A DNA stretch of 11,653 bases from assembly GCA_035528295.1 (NCBI GenBank), contig DATKYY010000082.1:1-11653 (forward strand), written 5' to 3'. The notes under the pieces were generated by a model. That model made no database searches. It had not been told where the DNA came from and saw only the letters and a program-made list of their open reading frames with translations. The stretch comes from G020353235 sp035528295. GTDB lineage: Bacteria; Chloroflexota; Dehalococcoidia; Dehalococcoidales; JAUYDJ01. This document shows, one piece after another, positions 1 to 6,406 of the stretch (the first letter of the stretch is position 1; every line of letters starts with the position of its first letter). A program made the position numbers and the translations under genes.

Positions 1-1368
1 GAAGAGCTCGGCATCGGTCAAGAGATAAGTATTGTCCATCACCCACCCCTCGGCCAGCGAGCCCTGAAGCAGCGTCAGCGAGCCGGGCGGGGGTAGCTCT
101 TTGATTTCGGTCAGGGCGGGGGCGATAATGTCCTCTTCATAAAGCAGCTCGGACAGCCGGCTTGCCTGGTGGCTGGAGAGAATGAGCCTCTCTTTTTGGG
201 CAAGCATCTCTTTTGCCTTCTGGAGGAAGACGCCTAGCTGCCCGGCATAGCCGGGGGCGGGGGTAAAGCCCAGTTGATAAATTTTTTCCTCGCCAAGCCC
301 CCAGGCGCTGAGGGTAAGACAGCGCCGGCCGGTTAGTTTTGCCTCAAGTTCTGCCCAGTTGAAGTAGGGGCGGGGGAAGTGGCGCGGTAGCTCGCCATCT
401 TTGATTTTCTCCAGGCGAAGCTCTTCGGCTTCGCTGTCCAGTTCTTCAATGGCCGGCCGGATATTTTCCGGCTCGTCAATTATGAGCCGGGCATTATCGG
501 GCAGATAGTCAAGCAGGCTGTCCCGGTTAAACAGCGGGGCGTAGAAGCCGATGTTTTCCGGCCGCTGCTTGTGGCGCAATCTGGCAATTTCTTCCTGGAA
601 CTGCTCCCGCACCTCGTCACGGCAGCCGCTCAAATCAAGGTCTAATGCTGGCTCTTTTAATGAGTGGCTTAAGAGCTCGGTGGCGGGGCCGATGGCTATC
701 TCCGAGACTGCCTCCCGGGAGCGCTGGCTGGCCGGGTCGAAGCGGCGGAGGCTATCGATAGTATTGCCGAAGAACTCAAGCCGGGCGGGCAGCTCTGAGG
801 TTGGGGGATAGATGTCAATGATGCCCCCCCGCTGGCTCATTGTTCCCGGCACCTCCACCAGGCTCTCTCTCTGGTAGCCGATTGCCTCCCACTGGCTCAA
901 TAATTTAAGGGGCTCAATCTCCATGCCCTGCTTTATGGTGTGAAAGGCAGAAGAGAATTCACTATGCGGGGCTACCTTCTGCATCAATGCGGCCGCCGAA
1001 GTGACCATAACCGGAGCGTCTTTATTCAGCAGCGCCGAGAGCGCCTGGATTCGGGCCAGTTCGGTGGAGGTGTCGGCGGCGACACGCTGATAGGGCAGGC
1101 TGTCGGGTTCGGGGAAGCGCTTTATCTCCCCCGGCGCCAGCCAGATTGAGAGCTGTTCCTGGAGCTTCTGGCTGTTTTCCGGCGCGGCGGTAACCACCAG
1201 CACCGGTAGCCGTAGGTGATAATATAGCGCCGCCAGAAAGTAGGGCTTGGCGGCATCAAGCACCGCGGCACTGGTGTCGCCCTTATGCTCCTCCAGCTCA
1301 GCCAGAAGCTGGCGGTAGGTGGGCACCTCTTTAATCAGTTGCAGCAGCTGAGTTAAGTCTAAGTTCAT
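1..1368 (-). CDS. mfd: Transcription-repair coupling factor Mfd, N-terminal part (partial at window edge)
   Basis: Mfd is the DNA translocase that displaces stalled RNA polymerase and recruits UvrA to start nucleotide excision repair. I translated the minus strand from the ATG at 1368-1366. It stays open for 456 codons to base 1, so the gene continues past the left edge; full-length Mfd is about 1,100-1,200 residues. The UvrB-homology region is clear: SQRGGIIDIYPP near residues 178-189, followed by SELPARLEFFGNTIDSLRRF, the family's signature stretch. The Arg of SQRGG aligns with the UvrA-contacting region of E. coli Mfd. The visible part ends at NTYLLTDAELF, the usual lead-in to the RNA-polymerase-interaction domain, so the helicase motor lies outside. 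GGGGA stands about 6 bases before the ATG. The gene is divergent from proB. Mfd identity is firm. Confidence 0.95.
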   Translation of the reverse strand, partial: MNLDLTQLLQLIKEVPTYRQLLAELEEHKGDTSAAVLDAAKPYFLAALYYHLRLPVLVVTAAPENSQKLQEQLSIWLAPGEIKRFPEPDSLPYQRVAADTSTELARIQALSALLNKDAPVMVTSAAALMQKVAPHSEFSSAFHTIKQGMEIEPLKLLSQWEAIGYQRESLVEVPGTMSQRGGIIDIYPPTSELPARLEFFGNTIDSLRRFDPASQRSREAVSEIAIGPATELLSHSLKEPALDLDLSGCRDEVREQFQEEIARLRHKQRPENIGFYAPLFNRDSLLDYLPDNARLIIDEPENIRPAIEELDSEAEELRLEKIKDGELPRHFPRPYFNWAELEAKLTGRRCLTLSAWGLGEEKIYQLGFTPAPGYAGQLGVFLQKAKEMLAQKERLILSSHQASRLSELLYEEDIIAPALTEIKELPPPGSLTLLQGSLAEGWVMDNTYLLTDAELF

Positions 1369-1389
1369 TTTGGTCCCCAAACGCCCCTA

Positions 1390-1413
1390 GGGCTAGCCGA
1401 ACCGGCCTAGCCC
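1390..1413 (-). other. Hairpin in the mfd 5' leader
   Basis: GGGCTAG (1390-1396) and CTAGCCC (1407-1413) form a perfect 7-bp inverted repeat. Inside it CCG (1397-1399) can pair with CGG (1403-1405) around an AAC loop, with one bulged C. It lies between the predicted mfd start of transcription and the ribosome site, about 20 bases from the start codon. No T-run follows in either direction, so it does not look like an intrinsic terminator. It could be an operator or a leader RNA structure. Confidence 0.4.
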
Positions 1414-1424
1414 TCCAAAAATAG

Positions 1425-1453
1425 ATTCTAGCACAGCCCCGCCGGCCTAACCA
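1425..1453 (-). promoter_or_regulatory. Candidate mfd promoter (extended -10)
   Basis: On the minus strand, TAGAAT (1430-1425) is preceded by TGC, giving an extended -10. A weak -35, TTGGTT, lies 18 bases further upstream. The predicted transcript would start near 1418, with a leader of about 50 bases before the mfd ATG. The -10 is convincing; the -35 matches only 3 of 6 bases. Confidence 0.4.
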
Positions 1454-1465
1454 ACCTGGCTCTCA

Positions 1466-1494
1466 TTGTCCAAATTAGCCCAGCTTGCTATAAT
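1466..1494 (+). promoter_or_regulatory. proBA promoter
   Basis: TTGTCC (-35, 1466-1471), a 17-base spacer and a perfect TATAAT (-10, 1489-1494) preceded by TGC, an extended -10. Transcription should start near 1501. That leaves a leader of only about 15-20 bases before proB. Confidence 0.75.
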
Positions 1495-1515
1495 GGGGGA
1501 AATTCATCAAGGTTT

Positions 1516-2664
1516 ATGTCAATGAAAAAGGATAGTGAGAGTAAAAAATTATTGCCCTATCACCGTATTGTGGCCAAGTTCGGCACCAGCCTGCTTACCG
1601 GCGGCAGCGACAGCCTGAACCGGGAAATAATGTCGGCTCTGGTGGAGCAGGTGGCTGAGCTTCACCGGCAGGGGCGGGAGCTTATTGTGGTATCATCGGG
1701 GGCAATTGCCTCCGGCCGGCACAAGCTGGGGCTGACCACCAGGGTCAAGGGTATCCCCTTAAAGCAGGTTTTCTTCTCGGTGGGGCAGGGCCGCCTGATG
1801 TATGTCTGGGAGCAGCTTTTCGGGCAGCACGATATTACCGTGGCGCAGGCACTGCTCAGCAAGGCTGACCTTGCCGACCGGTCGGGCTATCTCAACGCCC
1901 GCAGCACCCTGCTGGCACTGCTTGAGCTGGGGGTGGTCTGCATTGTCAATGAGAATGATGTGGTCGCCGTAGACGAGATTCAGGAAGCCAAGTTCGGCGA
2001 TAATGATAATCTCTCCGCCATGGTGGCCAATCTGGTTGATGCCGACCTTTTGCTGCTCCTGACCGATACCGCCGGGCTGTATACTGCTGACCCGCGCGCC
2101 GACCCCGATGCCCAGCTTATCTCGCAGGTGGAAAAGATAGATGCCCGCATTGAGAAGCTGGCGGCGGCTAGCCCCGGATATCTGGGCACCGGTGGCATGG
2201 TGACCAAAATAGAGGCGGCCAAGCTGGCGACTGCCTCCGGGGTAAGCGTGGTTATCGCTGACGGCCGTGAGCCGGAGGCTATTTTGCGGCTGGCTAAAGG
2301 CGAGGCGGTGGGCACCCGCTTTGTGCCGGCGACCTCCAAGCTGGAGAGCCGCCAGCGCTGGATGCTCAGCGGTCTGACCACCCGGGGCGGGCTGGTGGTG
2401 GATGAGGGGGCCGCTTTGGCCTTGAAGAAGCAGAGCCGCAGCCTGCTCCCCGCCGGTATCAGGGAAATTAAGGGCAAGTTCCAGCGGGGCGATATTGTCA
2501 ATATCTATGACCCTCAGGGAGTCCGCCTCGGCTGCGGCATCAGCAATTATAGCGCCGGCGATATTGAGACGATTAAAGGGGCGCACTCCAAGGATATTGT
2601 CAGCCGCCTCGGCTACGACTACGGCTCAGAAGTAGTCCACCGCAACAACCTGGTGGTGCTGTAG
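1516..2664 (+). CDS. proB: Glutamate 5-kinase ProB
   Basis: Phosphorylates the gamma-carboxyl of glutamate with ATP, the first committed step to proline, in the cytoplasm. The amino acid kinase domain shows KFGTSLL (residues 21-27), SSGAIASG (60-67), NENDVV (145-150), GDNDN (161-165), TDTAGLY (183-189) and GTGGM (224-228). A C-terminal PUA domain runs from about residue 277 to 370, ending in SRLGYDYG. The 382-residue length fits the long AAK-PUA form. The start is uncertain. ATG 1516 lies only 3 bases after the AAGG motif, while ATG 1522 lies 9 bases after it and is better spaced; the difference is two residues. The promoter sits directly upstream and proA follows after 40 bases. In this enzyme class proline feedback acts on the kinase domain. 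Confidence 0.97.
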   Translation: MSMKKDSESKKLLPYHRIVAKFGTSLLTGGSDSLNREIMSALVEQVAELHRQGRELIVVSSGAIASGRHKLGLTTRVKGIPLKQVFFSVGQGRLMYVWEQLFGQHDITVAQALLSKADLADRSGYLNARSTLLALLELGVVCIVNENDVVAVDEIQEAKFGDNDNLSAMVANLVDADLLLLLTDTAGLYTADPRADPDAQLISQVEKIDARIEKLAAASPGYLGTGGMVTKIEAAKLATASGVSVVIADGREPEAILRLAKGEAVGTRFVPATSKLESRQRWMLSGLTTRGGLVVDEGAALALKKQSRSLLPAGIREIKGKFQRGDIVNIYDPQGVRLGCGISNYSAGDIETIKGAHSKDIVSRLGYDYGSEVVHRNNLVVL

Positions 2665-2681
2665 GCGGCAGGTTATTTTTT
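2647..2681 (+). terminator. Weak terminator-like hairpin between proB and proA
   Basis: AACCTG (2647-2652) and CAGGTT (2669-2674) form a 6-bp stem with a 16-base loop that spans the proB stop codon. An A and then six T (2676-2681) follow. The form resembles an intrinsic terminator, but the stem is short and the loop large, so at most it would reduce read-through into proA. Confidence 0.3.
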
Positions 2682-2704
2682 ATCATATAAAAGGGAGCCA
2701 AAAG

Positions 2705-3979
2705 ATGAAATCGGGAATTGAAGAACTGGAAAAGAAGGGCAGGGCGGCTAAGGCGGCTTCGCGCCGGCTGGCTTACCTGGCTACCGAGGTCAAGAATAAG
2801 GCTTTGCGTAATATCTCCAAAGAGCTGCTGGCTAAAAAGGGCGAGATATTGAAAGCCAATGAGATTGACTATAAAGCGGGTGAGGCGGCGGGGATGAGCC
2901 AGGCTATGCTCGACCGCCTGATGCTCAACTCGGACCGAATTGAGTCAATCGCTCAGGATGTGCTCACCGTGGCGGCACTCGCCGACCCGGTGGGCGAAAT
3001 ATTTGAAATGCGCACCCTGCCCAACGGCCTGCAGATAGGCAAGAAGCGGGTGCCGCTGGGGGTAATCGGCGCCATCTACGAGAGCCGGCCCAATGTTACC
3101 GTTGATATCTCGGCGCTCTGCCTGAAATCGGGTAACGCCGTTATCCTCAGGGGTGGTGAAGAAGCGGTTAACTCCAATACGGTCTTAGCCAGGATAGTCC
3201 GGGAGGCGGCTGAGGCGGCCGGTGTGCCCCAGGGGGCGGTGCAGTCTATTGACAGCATTGACCGGACTCTGGTGCAGCATATGCTCAAAATGAGGGATGT
3301 GATTGACCTGCTCATCCCCCGTGGTGGGGCGGGGTTAATCCGGCTGGTCAAGGAAAACGCCAGCATGCCGGTGGTGACCGGTGGCATTGGTGTCTGCCAC
3401 ACCTATGTGGATAAGAGCGCCGATGTTGATATGGCGGTAGCCATCGCCTTTAACGCCAAGGTGCAGCGCCCCACGGTGTGCAATGCCCTGGATACCCTGC
3501 TGGTCCATACCGATATTGCCAAGCAATATCTGCCCTTAATCGCTAAAGAGTGGGCTAAAGCCGGGGTGGAGATGCACTGCGACGAGGCTTCCCGGGCAAT
3601 TCTTAAATCAGTTTCAGGACTGAAGCTGGTGGCGGCTACCGATGAAGACTGGGGAAAAGAATATCTCTCCCTGAAGGCAGCGGTGAGGGTGGTTAAGTCT
3701 CTGGATGAGGCGCTTCAGCACATTGAGCGCTACGGCTCCGGGCATTCCGAGGCGATTGTCGCCGGGGATAAAGCAGCGGCAGCGCGCTTTCTGGATGAAG
3801 TTGATGCCGCCTGTGTCTATGTCAATGCCAGCACCCGCTTTACCGATGGTGCTCAGTTTGGCCTGGGGGCTGAGGTTGGCATCAGCACCCAGAAGATGCA
3901 TGCCCGCGGCCCAATGGCGTTAAAAGAACTGACCAGCTATAAGTGGATTATCCAGGGTAGCGGGCAGGTGCGCCCCTAA
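2705..3979 (+). CDS. proA: Gamma-glutamyl phosphate reductase ProA
   Basis: Reduces gamma-glutamyl phosphate with NADPH to glutamate semialdehyde, which cyclises to pyrroline-5-carboxylate; second step of proline synthesis. The 424 residues match the usual length of this aldehyde dehydrogenase family member. The family stretches YESRPNVTVD, SGNAVILRGG and GGIGVCHTYVD are present. The catalytic cysteine is Cys259 in QRPTVCNALDTLLVH. The C-terminal half has ERYGSGHSEAIV and VNASTRFTDGAQFGLGAEVG. AAGGGAG (2691-2697) stands 7 bases before the ATG, a clear start. The gene follows proB by 40 bases on the same strand and is probably co-transcribed, apart from a possible weak attenuator between them. 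Its TAA overlaps the stop codon of rph on the other strand. Confidence 0.97.
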   Translation: MKSGIEELEKKGRAAKAASRRLAYLATEVKNKALRNISKELLAKKGEILKANEIDYKAGEAAGMSQAMLDRLMLNSDRIESIAQDVLTVAALADPVGEIFEMRTLPNGLQIGKKRVPLGVIGAIYESRPNVTVDISALCLKSGNAVILRGGEEAVNSNTVLARIVREAAEAAGVPQGAVQSIDSIDRTLVQHMLKMRDVIDLLIPRGGAGLIRLVKENASMPVVTGGIGVCHTYVDKSADVDMAVAIAFNAKVQRPTVCNALDTLLVHTDIAKQYLPLIAKEWAKAGVEMHCDEASRAILKSVSGLKLVAATDEDWGKEYLSLKAAVRVVKSLDEALQHIERYGSGHSEAIVAGDKAAAARFLDEVDAACVYVNASTRFTDGAQFGLGAEVGISTQKMHARGPMALKELTSYKWIIQGSGQVRP

Positions 3980-4710
3980 GCAACCTTCTTCAGGGTATTA
4001 ATAGCCGACTGCTGGACCTGGAATAGCTCTTGAATGCCCTTTTGCGCCAGCTCAAGCAGGGAATCAACATTCTCCTTGCTGAAGGGCTTGTTTTCGGCAG
4101 TGCCCTGAAGTTCAACAAACTTGCCCTGGCTGGTCATCACCACGTTAAAATCAACCTCGGCATTGAAGTCCTCATCATAGCAGAGGTCGAGCAGCATATT
4201 ACTGCGCACGATGCCGACGCTGCTGGCGGCGACGGCGCTGTCTAGGGGCATGGCGGAGATTATACCCATATTACCCAGGGTCTGCAGGGCTTGATAGAGG
4301 GCGACATAGGCGCCGGTAATGGCGGCGGTCCGGGTGCCGCCGTCGGCCTGAAGCACATCACAGTCCACAATCAGGGTTCGCTCACCCAGCGCGGTGAGGT
4401 CGGTTACCGCCCTTAGCGAGCGCCCGATGAGGCGCTGTATCTCCTGGTTTCTACCGCCTATCCTGCCCAGAAAGGCATCGCGTGGGGTGCGGGTAACCGT
4501 GGAGCGGGGGAGCATGGCGTATTCGGCGGTAATCCAGCCGCTCCCCTCCCCCTTGAGGAAGTTAGGTATCCTTTCCTCAACACTGACCGAGCACAGCACT
4601 CGGGTCTTGCCCATTTCAATCAGGGCGCAGCCTTCAGCGTAGCTCTGGTAGCCGGTGGTTATCGTTACCGGTCGCAGTTCATCCCAGGCACGTTTATCTA
4701 CTCTTTTCAT
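3976..4710 (-). CDS. rph: Ribonuclease PH
   Basis: Phosphorolytic 3'-5' exoribonuclease that trims tRNA precursors, working as a ring-shaped hexamer in the cytoplasm. At 244 residues it is full length. The N-terminus RVDKRAWDELRPV is typical. TRTPRDAFLGRIGGRNQE contains Arg87, and GGTRTA contains Arg127, the phosphate-binding arginines of the family. The segment around residues 174-194 carries Asp181 and Asp187 at the usual catalytic positions, followed by VELQGTAE. Cys177 stands where many homologues have an acidic or other residue. The ATG at 4710 has only a weak GAAAGTGA upstream. The gene has its own strong promoter and is separated from the lipoprotein gene upstream by 181 bases. It ends tail to tail with proA. 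Confidence 0.97.
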   Translation of the reverse strand: MKRVDKRAWDELRPVTITTGYQSYAEGCALIEMGKTRVLCSVSVEERIPNFLKGEGSGWITAEYAMLPRSTVTRTPRDAFLGRIGGRNQEIQRLIGRSLRAVTDLTALGERTLIVDCDVLQADGGTRTAAITGAYVALYQALQTLGNMGIISAMPLDSAVAASSVGIVRSNMLLDLCYDEDFNAEVDFNVVMTSQGKFVELQGTAENKPFSKENVDSLLELAQKGIQELFQVQQSAINTLKKVA

Positions 4711-4891
4711 ACCAAAATCACTTTCTAGGTTCTAAGTTTGCCCAAGTATAGCACTGGCAGACAGTGGTGGCAATCTTGTATCTCTCAGAATTTCAGCTCT
4801 GATTTCAGCGGGCATATCGCTTCTATTCAATTGAGGACGCTTAGCCTTGCCCTATATTAGGGAAACGTAAGGTTACTAATTATCGTAAGAA
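4711..4891. other. Intergenic region between the lipoprotein gene and rph
   Basis: 181 bases holding the rph promoter at its left end. The rest shows a short inverted repeat, CCCTA-TAT-TAGGG (4850-4862), without a T-run, and two copies of ATTTCAGC (in the 4790-4810 area). I see no convincing ORF or RNA gene. Confidence 0.5.
4745..4773 (-). promoter_or_regulatory. rph promoter with internal inverted repeat
   Basis: Minus strand: TTGCCA (-35, 4773-4768), a 17-base spacer and TATACT (-10, 4750-4745), again preceded by TGC. Both hexamers match consensus at 5 of 6 bases. This is one of the best promoters in the window and predicts a leader of about 28 bases. The spacer contains the inverted repeat CACTG-TCTGC-CAGTG (4766-4752), a possible operator. 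Confidence 0.7.
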
Positions 4892-5311
4892 CTAGTTGTT
4901 GCCGCGTAGCTTGGGGGAATCAATAGTGAAGGCGGATACACGTATCTCCTCGTCGAGCTCTTTGAAACGAATCTCAATGAGAACGTCTTCCGGTTCCTCG
5001 GTAAAGCGGGCGTTGTAGTAAACAATGATGGAAAAGCCGCTGTTTTCCGCCTTTACGAATTCCTTGGATTGATAGCTACCGGCTCTGGTCTCAACCTCGG
5101 CGGTAAGTTCGTGGAATTTATCCTCAGGCATGATTTTTCCAATATTTTTATCAAAGCGTTCGGTGAACTTGATGTAGTCATCCTGGCTCAGTGCCTGCAG
5201 CATTTCCTCGGTAATGGTGCTGGCATATTCGGGCTCGGGTATCGGGGCACAGGAAGATACCGATATCAGGGCAAGCAAGGTTATCAGGATAGCGCTGACT
5301 ATTTTGACCAT
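4892..5311 (-). CDS. Small lipoprotein, possibly DUF3887-like
   Basis: 139 residues from the ATG at 5311. A hydrophobic signal segment, VSAILITLLALIS, leads to the lipobox VSSC, so the mature protein should be a lipid-anchored exported protein. The rest is an alpha+beta domain of about 110 residues. Phrases such as ALSQDDYIKFTERFD, MPEDKFHELTAEVE and GSYQSKEF are reminiscent of the DUF3887 / NTF2-like fold; this is a resemblance only. The frame stays open upstream to 5536, but that part overlaps cinA and is not expected to be translated. An in-frame TTG at 5323, 4 bases after AAAGGTG, would add a basic n-region (RKK) and is a real alternative start. The gene begins 23 bases after the cinA stop and is probably co-transcribed with it. 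Function is unknown. Confidence 0.75.
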   Translation of the reverse strand: MVKIVSAILITLLALISVSSCAPIPEPEYASTITEEMLQALSQDDYIKFTERFDKNIGKIMPEDKFHELTAEVETRAGSYQSKEFVKAENSGFSIIVYYNARFTEEPEDVLIEIRFKELDEEIRVSAFTIDSPKLRGNN

Positions 5312-5334
5312 CTTTTTCCGCAACTTACACCTTT

Positions 5335-5814
5335 CTATTTTAGACTTGTTAGATATTCTTTCAACCAGCCCAGTGCTGCCCGGGCGGCGGCCTGTTTCTT
5401 CTCCTCCCGGCTTCCCGGGAAGATGTGTTTCTGGCTTGAGGTCCCCCCTTGATGAGATAAGCCAATATAGAATAGCCCGACCGGTTTCTCGGCGCTGCCT
5501 CCGGTCGGTCCGGCGATACCGGTATCGGCCAAGCATATATCGCTGGCCAGTATTTTTCTTCCCCCGGCGGCCATTTCCTCAGCCACCTGGGGGCTTACCG
5601 CACCGTATTTATTGACCGTAGCCGTCTTTACGCCAACCACCCCGGTCTTGGTCTCATCGCGGTAGGCGGTAATTGACCCTTTATAGTAGTCGGAGCTGCC
5701 GGGGACATTGGTTATCAGGTGTGAGATTAGACCACCGCTGGCTGATTCAACCACCCCCAGGCTCAGCCCCTTTTGCCGCAGCAGATTGCCTATCTCTTGC
5801 GCTAAGCTGGCCAT
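5335..5814 (-). CDS. pncC: CinA C-terminal domain protein (PncC-like nicotinamide-nucleotide amidase)
   Basis: Proteins of this family hydrolyse nicotinamide mononucleotide to nicotinate mononucleotide and ammonia, salvaging the product of NAD-dependent DNA ligase. At 159 residues this is the stand-alone form, without the molybdopterin-binding-like N-terminal half of full CinA. The motif VESASGGLIS (residues 22-31) corresponds to the usual ESCTGG, with Ala-Ser in place of Cys-Thr. GSITAYRDETK (47-57), YGAVSPQVAEEMA (70-82) and TGIAGPTGGSAEKPVG (98-113) are all family hallmarks. The ATG at 5814 follows AAGGGGAGC closely. The gene heads a two-gene unit with the lipoprotein and diverges from the 5926 gene. 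The enzymatic role is inferred from the family. Confidence 0.88.
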   Translation of the reverse strand: MASLAQEIGNLLRQKGLSLGVVESASGGLISHLITNVPGSSDYYKGSITAYRDETKTGVVGVKTATVNKYGAVSPQVAEEMAAGGRKILASDICLADTGIAGPTGGSAEKPVGLFYIGLSHQGGTSSQKHIFPGSREEKKQAAARAALGWLKEYLTSLK

Positions 5815-5850
5815 GCTCCCCTTACTTTATAACCCCTACCTTATTGCCTA

Positions 5851-5879
5851 TTGATTATAGCGTAACTATGGGCTAGAAT
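5851..5879 (+). promoter_or_regulatory. Promoter for the 5926 gene pair
   Basis: TTGATT (5851-5856), a 17-base spacer and TAGAAT (5874-5879); 4/6 and 5/6 matches to consensus. Predicted start near 5886, about 40 bases before the ATG. Confidence 0.55.
5854..5859 (-). promoter_or_regulatory. Candidate -10 box for cinA
   Basis: A perfect TATAAT on the minus strand, 40 bases before the cinA start. The hexamer 17 bases upstream of it is TTTATT, a poor -35. It overlaps the -35 of the oppositely directed promoter at 5851-5879. Confidence 0.4.
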
Positions 5880-5925
5880 AAAGCCAAAGCAGGTTTGGCA
5901 CTACTTAACCTGGGGAGGTTCTATC

Positions 5926-6114
5926 ATGGGAATTTTAGCCTGGATTTTCGGTGCTCTGGGCGGGCTAAGTGTGGTGGCTGGAATCGTCAATGCCTTTGGG
6001 TTTATGCCACCACTCGGTGCTGATTTTACCACCATGTTCTGGCTGGCACTGTCGGCGGTTTTACTCCTGGCCACCATCGCTTTCGCTGTTGGGCGTGCCG
6101 GGGGTTATGAATAG
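5926..6114 (+). CDS. Small two-helix membrane protein of unknown function
   Basis: 62 residues, not recognised. Two hydrophobic segments (about 3-24 and 36-57) are separated by a short turn with PPLGADFT, and the tail is RAGGYE, so it should be an integral membrane hairpin. The reality of the gene rests on a strong ribosome site, GGGGAGG (5912-5918), 7 bases before the ATG, and on a promoter at the right distance. The DUF167 gene begins 12 bases after its stop, so the two should form one transcript. Glycine-rich helices hint at helix packing or oligomer formation, but no function can be assigned. Confidence 0.75.
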   Translation: MGILAWIFGALGGLSVVAGIVNAFGFMPPLGADFTTMFWLALSAVLLLATIAFAVGRAGGYE

Positions 6115-6126
6115 CCTCCATAAGCT

Positions 6127-6402
6127 ATGACCGAAAGTGAAGCCAGAATCTCACTGAGGGTCTATCCGGGTGCTGCCCGGAGCGAGGTGGTTGACTTTAG
6201 CAGTGGTGTATGGCGGGTAAGAGTAGCCGCCCCGCCGGTCAAAGGCAAAGCAAATCGGGAACTGATCGCCCTTTTAAGCCGGCTATTAGCGCTGGATAAA
6301 AGGGCGATAACTATAATATCCGGTCATACCAGCCGCAACAAAGTTATCGCCGTGGCTGGCTTAACTCAGCCAGAAGTGATAGAGCGGCTTCAGTCAAAGT
6401 AG
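6127..6402 (+). CDS. DUF167 / YggU family protein
   Basis: 91 residues, the normal size of the DUF167 (YggU) family, a small cytoplasmic alpha/beta fold of unknown function. The hallmarks are LRVYPGAARSEV near the start, then VAAPPVKGKANRELIALL, and ISGHTSRNKVI near residues 60-70. The ribosome site is weak; with only 12 bases after the preceding stop, translation is probably coupled to the small membrane protein. The gene ends 4 bases from the DUF4349 gene on the opposite strand. Family identity is firm. Confidence 0.92.
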   Translation: MTESEARISLRVYPGAARSEVVDFSSGVWRVRVAAPPVKGKANRELIALLSRLLALDKRAITIISGHTSRNKVIAVAGLTQPEVIERLQSK

Positions 6403-6406
6403 GGTG

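Noticed and set aside
551..1149. Plus-strand ORFs within the first 1.4 kb
   Set aside because: They are antisense to the open mfd frame, whose translation gives clear family motifs throughout.
1759..2586. Long minus-strand ORF (275 codons) opposite proB
   Set aside because: It is an antisense shadow of a well-conserved proB gene in G+C-rich DNA, with no ribosome site or recognisable protein motif.
4850..4862. CCCTA-TAT-TAGGG as a terminator after the lipoprotein gene
   Set aside because: The stem is only 5 bp and no T-run follows in the direction of transcription.
5312..5536. N-terminal extension of the lipoprotein frame
   Set aside because: This part overlaps the conserved cinA gene in another frame and would bury the lipoprotein signal in the interior. 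The start at 5311 (or TTG 5323) fits the signal peptide and ribosome site.
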